In this document: positions 1 through 4,387 of the stretch, piece by piece
Position numbering within the stretch: the first letter of the stretch is position 1
Layout of the letters: each line of letters opens with the position of its first letter
Assembly: GCA_026122915.1 (NCBI GenBank)
Contig: JAGIXO010000103.1
Coordinates: forward strand, 1-5,637
DNA length: 5,637 nt
Direction: 5' to 3'
From: Candidatus Electronema nielsenii
GTDB lineage: Bacteria > Desulfobacterota > Desulfobulbia > Desulfobulbales > Desulfobulbaceae
Notes under the pieces: generated by a model
Told to the model about the DNA's origin: nothing
The model's database searches: none
Seen by the model: only the letters and a program-made list of their open reading frames with translations
Made by a program: the position numbers and the translations under genes

Positions 1-31
1 TTATGTTCTGTTGAGGTACGGGCGTTTTTTA

Positions 32-60
32 TTGACAGGTTGTTCGTTGCAACGTTAAAG
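32..60 (+). promoter_or_regulatory. Possible promoter with overlapping palindrome
   Basis: A perfect -35 hexamer TTGACA lies at 32-37. Seventeen bases later there is only a weak -10 candidate, TTAAAG at 55-60. The spacer contains the perfect 10-bp palindrome CGTTGCAACG at 45-54, placed where a repressor could block RNA polymerase. No credible gene follows, so if it is active it would drive an untranslated transcript through the palindromes or belong to a gene I cannot recognise. The poor -10 keeps confidence low. Confidence 0.2.
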
Positions 61-111
61 AAAGGTGCTGAATATTACATGATGCAGGCGAAAAGTCAAG
101 CTGCTGAGATG

Positions 112-166
112 GTGCCTGCCCTTTGCCGATGTATGAAGACAAGGGCAGGCCCCCGTGCCTGCCCTG
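112..166 (+). repeat. REP-like palindrome with competing left arm
   Basis: The arms at 142-150 (AGGGCAGGC) and 157-165 are perfectly complementary over 9 bp around a 6-nt loop, CCCCGT. The string GTGCCTGCCCT occurs both at 112-122 and at 155-165. The middle arm can therefore pair alternatively with the upstream copy (114-123 with 141-150, 10 bp, 17-nt loop), giving two mutually exclusive hairpins. The shape resembles the dispersed extragenic palindromes (REP elements) that carry a GTAG-like head and a G-rich stem. Here the head bases are degenerate. Confidence 0.55.
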
Positions 167-186
167 TTTCGTCATCCTGCAACAAA

Positions 187-212
187 GGGCGGCCACAGGG
201 GGCCGCCCCTAC
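187..212 (-). repeat. REP-like palindrome with GTAG head
   Basis: The arms GGGCGGCC (187-194) and GGCCGCCC (201-208) are perfectly complementary over 8 bp with a 6-nt loop. Read on the minus strand, the stem is preceded by GTAG (complement of 209-212). That is the conserved tetranucleotide seen at the foot of REP elements mobilised by REP-associated tyrosine transposases. It lies 21 nt from the preceding palindrome and in the opposite orientation, so the two form an inverted pair as in BIME units. No transposase is encoded in the window. Confidence 0.55.
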
Positions 213-222
213 GGGAATCATC

Positions 223-263
223 CTCAAGGGTACCCTGCAACCAAACAGGAGGGTACCCTTGAG
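223..263. repeat. Hairpin repeat, copy 1 (GGTACCC core)
   Basis: A perfect 14-bp inverted repeat pairs 223-236 (CTCAAGGGTACCCT) with 250-263 around a 13-nt loop. Each arm contains GGGTACCC, itself a palindrome. The sequence GGTACCCTGCAACCAAAC at 229-246 recurs exactly at 275-292 in the next hairpin, 46 bp downstream. The left arm, its loop start and the core are therefore shared, while the outer arm sequence differs between the two copies. Confidence 0.7.
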
Positions 264-271
264 ACACGTTA

Positions 272-306
272 GTAGGTACCCTGCAACCAAACTACAGGGT
301 ACCTAC
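272..306. repeat. Hairpin repeat, copy 2 (GGTACCC core)
   Basis: A perfect 12-bp inverted repeat pairs 272-283 (GTAGGTACCCTG) with 295-306 around an 11-nt loop. It shares an identical 18-nt stretch (275-292) with the preceding hairpin. The outer arm begins with GTAG on both strands. A further half copy, GGGTACCCTGCA, sits at 320-331 without a partner arm. The loop is C- and A-rich and no T tract follows, so this does not look like a terminator. Confidence 0.7.
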
Positions 307-543
307 CAGAATGCCTGATGGGTACCCTGCACTGTATCTGCGCACACCCTGATGCAGCTCATCCTAAAGAGCTACCTCGGTTTTGTCAAGGAAACGCTGA
401 GGGTTGCTTTCACTTCCGAGGAAACACGACTCAGGCCACTGCGGAGACGAAACAGCATCAACACGATGAACTCTGCAACAAAACAATGCTCCGGCTCTCC
501 TTCTGCCTTGCTCTCGGTCTTCCCTTGCGGTACATTTCTTTGC

Positions 544-2166
544 ATGAATACACTGCTTGCAATCGACAATCTTACGCTCTCCTTCTGTGCAGATAAGGAA
601 GCGGGCGGCGACACTGAGGTGCTGCATGGCATCAGCCTGAGCATCGAGCCGGGCAAGACCCATGCCTTGGTCGGCGAATCCGGCTCTGGTAAGTCTGTGG
701 CCGCTTTATCCATCCTTCGCTTATTGGAAGACGTGAGTGCAGTTCGCACCGGTGGAAGCATTCTGTTTAAGGGACGCAACCTACTGCGCTTGGGCAAGAA
801 GGACATCAGAGCGGTACGCGGCAATGAGATAGCCATGATCTTTCAGGAGCCGATGACCTCGCTCAATCCAGTGCTGACTATTGGTAGTCAGCTGGTAGAG
901 CCGCTGGTGCTTCATCGGCAGATGTCGAAGGAAGAAGCAAGGCAGGAGGCTATCAGCCTGTTGGCACGCACTGGTATTCAGGAGCCAGAGAGCAGAATCA
1001 ACGCGTATCCACACCAGCTTTCCGGTGGCCAACGCCAGCGGGTGATGATTGCGATGGCCTTAGCCTGTCATCCTCATCTGTTAATTGCCGACGAGCCGAC
1101 GACTGCCTTGGATGTAACCCTCCAGGCTCAGATACTTGAGCTGATTCAGGATGTACAGCAGGAATTCAAGATGGCCGTGCTGCTCATCACCCACGACCTA
1201 CCTTTGGTGCGGAAGGCAGCAGATACGGTGTCGATCATGCACAGGGGGAGGATTGTTGAGCAAGGCCCGGCAGAGGAGATTTTCAGTGCCCCCACGCAGG
1301 ACTACACCCGTAAGCTGCTGGAGTCAGTGCCACAGGACAGCAAGACACCAGCTGTAGGTGGTAAAGCACTGATCAGCATAGAGAGGTTGAACTGTGTCTT
1401 TACGGTGAAGAAGTCGTGGCAGGGGGTGTTTAAGCGGAACAGCACGCTGCTGAAAGCGGTGGATGATATCAACCTCACTATCCACCAAGGCACTACGCTG
1501 GGTATCATCGGTGAGTCTGGTTCTGGCAAGAGTACACTTGCCCTTTGCTTGCTCGGCTTAACTGCCTTTCAAGGCACGATTCGCTATAGTCGCGATGACC
1601 GAGAAATACTGCTTTCTCAGCTCAGTAGCCGCCAGTTCCGACCTCTACGCCGCCACATGCAGATCGTCTTTCAAGACCCCTTTTCTTCGCTTTCGCCACG
1701 CCTCACGGTAGAGCAGATCATCGGTGAAGGCTTGCAAGTGCATGAGCCAAGTCTTAGTCGAAAGGAACGTTCGGCACTGGTTGAACAGGCACTCTTGGAA
1801 GTAGAGCTAACCCCGGAAATGGCGGGTCGCTTTCCGCATGAGTTCTCAGGTGGTCAGCGGCAGCGCATCGCCATTGCTCGCGCCTTAATCCTCAAGCCAG
1901 AGCTGCTGATCCTTGATGAACCCACCTCGGCCTTGGACGTGACTATTCAAGCACAGATTATTACGTTATTGCGGAGTTTACAGCGGAGGCACGGCCTGAC
2001 GTATGTCTTCATCACCCACGACCTACGAGTGTTGCGGTCTTTAGCGGATGAATTGGCAGTCATGCGCCAAGGGAGAATCGTCGAACAAGGCCCGGCAGAT
2101 CAGATTTTCACCCAACCCAAGCACGACTACACCCAGCAGTTGCTGCGGGCGGCGTTTTACAGCTGA
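544..2166 (+). CDS. Double-ATPase ABC transporter protein, YejF/Dpp-Opp type
   Basis: This 540-residue protein energises import of peptides or similar solutes from the cytoplasmic face of the membrane. It has two nucleotide-binding domains in tandem, as in E. coli YejF (about 530 residues). Domain 1 has Walker A GESGSGKS (44-51), Q-loop Gln101, signature LSGGQ (159-163), Walker B ending in Glu184, and switch His217. Domain 2 has GESGSGKS (323-330), Gln377, FSGGQ (434-438), Glu459 and His492. All catalytic positions are intact in both halves, so both sites should hydrolyse ATP. I chose the ATG at 544 because the family begins directly with a first strand like LLAIDNLTLSF. The frame stays open to 352, with in-frame ATGs at 352 and 466, and no candidate has a good Shine-Dalgarno sequence. 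No permease or binding-protein gene adjoins, so it looks like an orphan subunit. The substrate cannot be told from sequence; a peptide is only the family default. Confidence 0.93.
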   Translation: MNTLLAIDNLTLSFCADKEAGGDTEVLHGISLSIEPGKTHALVGESGSGKSVAALSILRLLEDVSAVRTGGSILFKGRNLLRLGKKDIRAVRGNEIAMIFQEPMTSLNPVLTIGSQLVEPLVLHRQMSKEEARQEAISLLARTGIQEPESRINAYPHQLSGGQRQRVMIAMALACHPHLLIADEPTTALDVTLQAQILELIQDVQQEFKMAVLLITHDLPLVRKAADTVSIMHRGRIVEQGPAEEIFSAPTQDYTRKLLESVPQDSKTPAVGGKALISIERLNCVFTVKKSWQGVFKRNSTLLKAVDDINLTIHQGTTLGIIGESGSGKSTLALCLLGLTAFQGTIRYSRDDREILLSQLSSRQFRPLRRHMQIVFQDPFSSLSPRLTVEQIIGEGLQVHEPSLSRKERSALVEQALLEVELTPEMAGRFPHEFSGGQRQRIAIARALILKPELLILDEPTSALDVTIQAQIITLLRSLQRRHGLTYVFITHDLRVLRSLADELAVMRQGRIVEQGPADQIFTQPKHDYTQQLLRAAFYS

Positions 2167-2174
2167 TTTCATCT

Positions 2175-2244
2175 AAAAAAGACAGCGTCTCTGCCCCTGT
2201 TCCACGCACCATTGCGTGGAGGAGGAGTCGGAACAGAGACGCTG
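2175..2244 (-). terminator. Terminator of the minus-strand unit (hairpin element 1)
   Basis: The outer arms 2183-2193 (CAGCGTCTCTG) and 2234-2244 are perfectly complementary over 11 bp. Inside them, TCCACGCA (2201-2208) pairs with 2213-2220 around the tetraloop CCAT. On the minus strand the structure is followed, after two bases, by a run of six T (complement of 2175-2180), which makes an intrinsic terminator. It would end transcripts of the two minus-strand genes at 2357-2999. On the plus strand only a TTTT follows, about 10 nt later, so termination of the ABC gene message here is less certain. Confidence 0.6.
2184..2243. repeat. 60-nt hairpin repeat, copy 1
   Basis: This 60-nt element aligns without gaps to 2276-2335, 92 bp downstream, with 47 of 60 positions identical by my count. 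A central block of 30 nt (2201-2230) differs at only one base, in the loop. Both copies fold as an inner stem plus an outer stem separated by an internal loop that is 6 nt longer on the right side. In this copy the inner stem is 8 bp and the outer stem 11 bp. Confidence 0.7.
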
Positions 2245-2275
2245 AGAGGCGTGTTTTCGTAAATGGGTTGAAACA

Positions 2276-2335
2276 AGTGCCTCGACTCCTCCTCCACGCA
2301 CTATTGCGTGGAGGAGGAGTCGAGGCAAAGACACT
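2276..2335. repeat. 60-nt hairpin repeat, copy 2 (23-bp perfect stem)
   Basis: Positions 2278-2300 pair perfectly with 2305-2327 over 23 bp around the tetraloop CTAT. The outer bases AGTG (2276-2279) can alternatively pair with CACT (2332-2335). Relative to copy 1, the third outer pair changes from C-G to T-A, so pairing is kept while sequence changes. There is no T tract on either side, so it does not look like a classical intrinsic terminator by itself. It may act as a transcript-stabilising or bidirectional stem, or be a mobile palindromic repeat. Confidence 0.7.
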
Positions 2336-2356
2336 CTTGAAGACGGTATCGCTCTC

Positions 2357-2506
2357 TTAAAAGTCTTGAGTCAACTTCTGCTTTTTCTTGTTGTCATCTT
2401 CCTTTTTTCCTGCCGCCAGTAAACCAATAGCTACGATCAGAAACACGCCGAACAATGCTGTACCAATGAAGAGCCAGTCAGAACAGCATTCGTGGAGCAT
2501 CTCCAT
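2357..2506 (-). CDS. Small single-span membrane protein, 49 residues
   Basis: I do not recognise a family. The start at 2506 is set by a strong Shine-Dalgarno sequence, AAGGAG (complement of 2513-2518), 6 nt before the ATG. An ATG farther upstream at 2581 in the same frame would overlap the intergenic hairpin and lacks such support. The protein has a short N-terminus with a Cys-Cys pair (residues 7-8), one hydrophobic segment from about Trp11 to Gly33, and a Lys/Asp-rich tail (about 34-49) with two lysine clusters. By the positive-inside rule the tail should be cytoplasmic and the cysteines should face the periplasm. It lies 106 bp downstream of the eight-cysteine exported protein on the same strand and is probably co-transcribed with it. 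The paired periplasmic cysteines could interact with that neighbour, which is inference only. Confidence 0.6.
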   Translation of the reverse strand: MEMLHECCSDWLFIGTALFGVFLIVAIGLLAAGKKEDDNKKKQKLTQDF

Positions 2507-2512
2507 ATACGG

Positions 2513-2518
2513 CTCCTT
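2513..2518 (-). promoter_or_regulatory. Ribosome binding site that fixes the small membrane protein start
   Basis: AAGGAG on the minus strand lies 6 nt upstream of the ATG at 2504-2506. It is the main evidence that the short frame is translated and that translation starts here rather than at the upstream in-frame ATG at 2581. Confidence 0.65.
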
Positions 2519-2561
2519 GTCTTTGCTCCGTACCGCAAAAAAACGGGCGGAGATATATTCC

Positions 2562-2595
2562 GGGCGGTCTGTCGGAACCAAGGATAAGACCGCCC
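2562..2595 (-). terminator. Intercistronic hairpin, possible partial terminator
   Basis: GGGCGGTCT (2562-2570) and AGACCGCCC (2587-2595) form a perfect 9-bp GC-rich stem with a 16-nt loop. It begins 17 nt beyond the stop codon of the Cys-rich protein gene. On the minus strand it is followed by GGAATATAT rather than a T run. It is therefore better seen as an mRNA-stabilising or attenuating stem between the two minus-strand genes than as a strong terminator. Confidence 0.45.
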
Positions 2596-2612
2596 TTCAG
2601 TTTACGCCTATC

Positions 2613-2999
2613 TTAGAACATCGGTGTGACTGCCAATTGTCCAGAAGGCTGGCAGAAACCCGGTGAGGCAGCAAAATAATCAGCACCCATCTTGATGCAG
2701 TTCTCCATGATACCGGGATGCTCTTTACAGATAGAGCAATAGGAGGTGATGCAGGCAAAGACGTGAATTTTTGCTGTTTCACAGTTTATGCCGCGATTCT
2801 TAGCATCATTGATAATATTCTGCACGTACATCTCAATGCCTTCCTTCTTGTCGCAGCCGCAGTGCTGAATCGCGTCGCTCATTACCGGTGACGCAGTGTT
2901 TTGTTGTGCAAAGGCTGCTGAACCAGCAAGCAAGAATAAACCTGCTGCTGCGATTGTTACAAGAGTTCTGCCTGCTAACTTCATGGTGTTCGTTTTCAT
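2613..2999 (-). CDS. Exported cysteine-rich protein of unknown function, 128 residues
   Basis: I do not recognise this family. It has a typical Sec signal peptide: Lys/Arg-containing N-region, hydrophobic core around residues 12-28, and likely cleavage after AFA at residue 31. The mature part is about 97 residues with eight cysteines (47, 49, 73, 83, 88, 91, 101, 116), including a CGC motif and CSIC (88-91). An even number of cysteines in an exported protein suggests up to four disulfides or a metal or cluster site. CSICK is not a CXXCH haem motif. The start at 2999 was chosen because GGGGAG (complement of 3006-3011) lies 6 nt upstream; an ATG one codon earlier (3002) would be only 3 nt from it. 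The frame is open further, to 3170, but that part crosses the promoter region. It is probably the first gene of a two-gene unit with the small membrane protein, behind the four-box operator at 3112-3151. Confidence 0.72.
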   Translation of the reverse strand: MKTNTMKLAGRTLVTIAAAGLFLLAGSAAFAQQNTASPVMSDAIQHCGCDKKEGIEMYVQNIINDAKNRGINCETAKIHVFACITSYCSICKEHPGIMENCIKMGADYFAASPGFCQPSGQLAVTPMF

Positions 3000-3056
3000 C
3001 ATTCTCTCCCCTACGGGGGTTGTAGTTGGTCCCGCTCTATTCTGTTCTTCGGAAAA

Positions 3057-3072
3057 CGGTCTCCTCAGACCG
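3057..3072 (-). promoter_or_regulatory. Leader hairpin of the Cys-rich protein gene
   Basis: CGGTCT (3057-3062) and AGACCG (3067-3072) form a 6-bp stem with a 4-nt loop inside the predicted 5' untranslated leader, about 60 nt before the start codon. Outer bases allow further pairing across a 2-nt bulge. No riboswitch class is recognised. Confidence 0.3.
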
Positions 3073-3095
3073 CGTTCTTCTCCTCTTATGCTTTC

Positions 3096-3151
3096 ATGAT
3101 AACAAGCCGCAGATGAACGTGAGATGAACAACACATGAACGGAGCATGAAC
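3096..3151 (-). promoter_or_regulatory. Promoter with four tandem GTTCAT boxes at 11-bp spacing
   Basis: On the minus strand GTTCAT occurs four times, at 3151-3146, 3140-3135, 3129-3124 and 3118-3113. The period is exactly 11 bp. Written as 7-mers, these are GTTCATG twice and then GTTCATC twice, each separated by 4 bp. The box nearest the gene ends 10 bp before TATCAT (3101-3096), a -10-like hexamer, so that box takes the place of the -35 element. Two or more 7-bp direct repeats with 4-bp spacers is the known arrangement of Pho boxes and other OmpR/PhoB-family sites. That a response regulator binds here is inferred from geometry. The sequence is not a canonical CTGTCAT Pho box. The transcript would start near 3089 and have a leader of about 90 nt. 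Confidence 0.6.
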
Positions 3152-3158
3152 AGAAGCG

Positions 3159-3174
3159 TTTTTTTTGCAAAAAA
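3159..3174. other. T/A tract palindrome in the divergent spacer
   Basis: Eight T (3159-3166), then GC, then six A (3169-3174) give a perfect 14-bp palindrome at 3161-3174. Phased A/T tracts of this kind bend DNA or attract nucleoid proteins. It lies just upstream of the four-box operator and about 75 bp upstream of the TPR gene. It could also cap either divergent transcript, but no gene ends here. Confidence 0.3.
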
Positions 3175-3247
3175 GAGTACAGAGGTTGGCAGAAAAACGA
3201 TATTATTGCAGTGGATGAGGGGAGTTTGACAAAAAAAGGAGGAAGAA

Positions 3248-4087
3248 ATGCGAAAAAAAGTCAAGTTGCTGTACTGCTGTTTCTTGCTGACTGCTGTCCC
3301 TGCCGGAGCATCAGCGGCCGGAGATGATGCGGCACAACTGAAACAGCTGGTTTCTACTCAAGAGAACACCTTGGGCAAAGCGCATCCTGAGCTGGCAGCG
3401 GCCTTGAGTAAGCTGGCAGCCTGCTATGTTGCGCAAGAACGGTATGCAGAAGCGGAACCGCTGTACTGGCGAGCTGTTGAGATTTACGACAAAGCAGCAG
3501 AAAAATATGCGACCGAACGAGCGGCAATCCTAAGTAGCTTGGCCGAACTGCATCATCTGCACGGAAAACAGGCCGAAGCGGAATCTTTGTACGAGCGCGT
3601 CCTGCGTATTCAAGAAAAAGCACTGCCTGAAAATCATCCCGATTTGGCCGTTACGATGGACAAATTAGCCCGACTCTATCAGAACCAGCGGCGTTATGTG
3701 GAAGCAGAGTCGCTGTATGCCCGCGCTATGGCGGTCAAAGAAAAAAACTTGGGCAAAGAGCATTCAGAGGTGGGAGCCGAGCTGGGTAAGTTGGCTGGAC
3801 TACATTGGCAGATAGGTCAGCCTAAGGAAGCAGAATCTTTGCAGCTGCGTGATATGGCTATTGACGAAAAAACGCTGGGTAAAGATCATCCTCACCTTGC
3901 CAAGGATTTTGCCAAATTAGCCACATCCTATCAAACGCGAGGCCGCTGGACAGAAGCTGCATCAGCATATCAGAACGCGCTGACCATTCTCAAAGCAAAA
4001 TTTCCGGCTGGACATCCAGATATAGAACCTCTTGAGGCGGAATACGATCAAGTGAAAAAACGCCTCATCGCTGAACAGACGGAGTAA
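3248..4087 (+). CDS. Exported TPR protein, kinesin-light-chain type repeats
   Basis: This 279-residue protein begins with a signal peptide (basic MRKKVK, hydrophobic core 7-20, likely cleavage near ASA at 21-23), so it should act in the periplasm or at the outer membrane. The rest is built from 42-residue tetratricopeptide repeats starting near residues 42, 84, 126, 168 and 210, plus a C-terminal half repeat from 252. Repeats open with LGKxHPxL-like turns and contain the pattern AxLxxLAxxYxxQxxYxEAExLYxRAxxI, the TPR_10/TPR_12 pattern. The second repeat has lost the HP turn. Such repeats form a helical scaffold for binding partner proteins; there is no catalytic domain, so its specific role is unknown. 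The start is fixed by AAGGAGG (3236-3242), 5 nt before the ATG. It is divergent from the Cys-rich protein gene and ends in its own terminator. Confidence 0.9.
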   Translation: MRKKVKLLYCCFLLTAVPAGASAAGDDAAQLKQLVSTQENTLGKAHPELAAALSKLAACYVAQERYAEAEPLYWRAVEIYDKAAEKYATERAAILSSLAELHHLHGKQAEAESLYERVLRIQEKALPENHPDLAVTMDKLARLYQNQRRYVEAESLYARAMAVKEKNLGKEHSEVGAELGKLAGLHWQIGQPKEAESLQLRDMAIDEKTLGKDHPHLAKDFAKLATSYQTRGRWTEAASAYQNALTILKAKFPAGHPDIEPLEAEYDQVKKRLIAEQTE

Positions 4088-4101
4088 CCGTTTTTGCCTT
4101 C

Positions 4102-4142
4102 GCACCGACTCGATTTGCACCTCGTGTCGGTGCCGTTTCTTT
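4102..4142 (+). terminator. Intrinsic terminator of the TPR gene
   Basis: GCACCGAC (4102-4109) pairs with GTCGGTGC (4126-4133) over 8 bp. The stem continues after one mismatch with CGA/TCG (4111-4113 with 4122-4124). A T-rich tail GTTTCTTT (4135-4142) follows. It begins 14 nt after the stop codon of the TPR gene, so it separates that gene from the folD unit. Confidence 0.7.
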
Positions 4143-4239
4143 CCCCGCTACTTCCCTTCTCCTTGATTCAGTCAGCTTTCTCCCTGTTAACAAAAATGGA
4201 AAAAATGCCGCTGAACACGAGCAGGGCAACGGATTTAGC

Positions 4240-4269
4240 TTGAAAAAAACACAGAGAATGGAGTATATA
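4240..4269 (+). promoter_or_regulatory. Probable sigma-70 type promoter of folD-cooS
   Basis: TTGAAA (4240-4245) and TATATA (4264-4269) are separated by 18 bp, a good housekeeping-type match. It lies after the TPR terminator, which supports independent transcription of folD and cooS. The transcript would start near 4276 and carry a leader of about 110 nt. That leader contains a small hairpin (4289-4301) and a GC-rich stretch (4327-4358) followed by T6 at 4370-4375. Confidence 0.5.
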
Positions 4270-4387
4270 TTCTGCTTGTCCTCAGCAGTCGAACAATTCG
4301 ATTTCATTCAGCCGTCAGCTCCCCTTGCCGCCAGCCTGCGGGCGGGTGCTCCGGCTGCCAGATTATATATTTTTTCAAGGAATATTC

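Larger units (their letters stand above)
1..543. other. Gene-poor upstream region with palindrome cluster
   Basis: I see no convincing gene here. Open frames run through it on both strands, but they cross the palindromes at 114-306, give low-complexity Cys/Arg/Pro-rich translations and show no recognisable domain. The first 110 bases hold a possible TTGACA element (32-37) and a 10-bp palindrome (45-54). Positions 114-306 hold REP-like hairpins. From about 310 to 543 I see only a further partial copy of the GGGTACCCTGCA core (320-331) and otherwise unremarkable sequence. The frame of the following ABC gene stays open back to 352, so an N-terminal extension cannot be excluded on frame alone. 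Confidence 0.6.

Noticed and set aside
40..318. Open frame of 92 codons on the plus strand (also from an internal ATG at 79)
   Set aside because: It runs straight through the REP-like palindromes, its translation is Cys/Arg/Pro-rich without domain character, and only weak initiation signals precede it.
352..543. 64-residue N-terminal extension of the ABC protein
   Set aside because: The extension does not resemble the family N-terminus, which fits residue 1 at 544. The frame is merely open. Kept as a noted uncertainty because 544 lacks a clear ribosome binding site.
318..596. Open frame of 92 codons overlapping the ABC gene start
   Set aside because: It overlaps the real ABC frame, starts inside a repeat half copy and has no recognisable product.
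2175..2335. CRISPR array
   Set aside because: There are only two repeat units, each is a full hairpin with diverged flanks, and there is no regular spacer series or cas gene.
2388..2666. Plus-strand frame opposite the small membrane protein
   Set aside because: It is the antisense shadow of the 49-residue gene and runs across the intergenic hairpin at 2562-2595; the minus strand has the strong ribosome binding site and a coherent membrane protein.
3186..3206. TTGGCA and TATTAT as a promoter for the TPR gene, or a sigma-54 site
   Set aside because: The hexamers are only 9 bp apart, too close for sigma-70. The GG-GC distance of 20 bp does not fit the 12-bp spacing of sigma-54 promoters. TTGACA at 3226-3231 is too near the start codon to be a useful -35.
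4325..4387. Upstream ATG extending FolD by 21 residues
   Set aside because: The family begins at the 4388 ATG, which has its own ribosome binding site; the extension lies in the leader.
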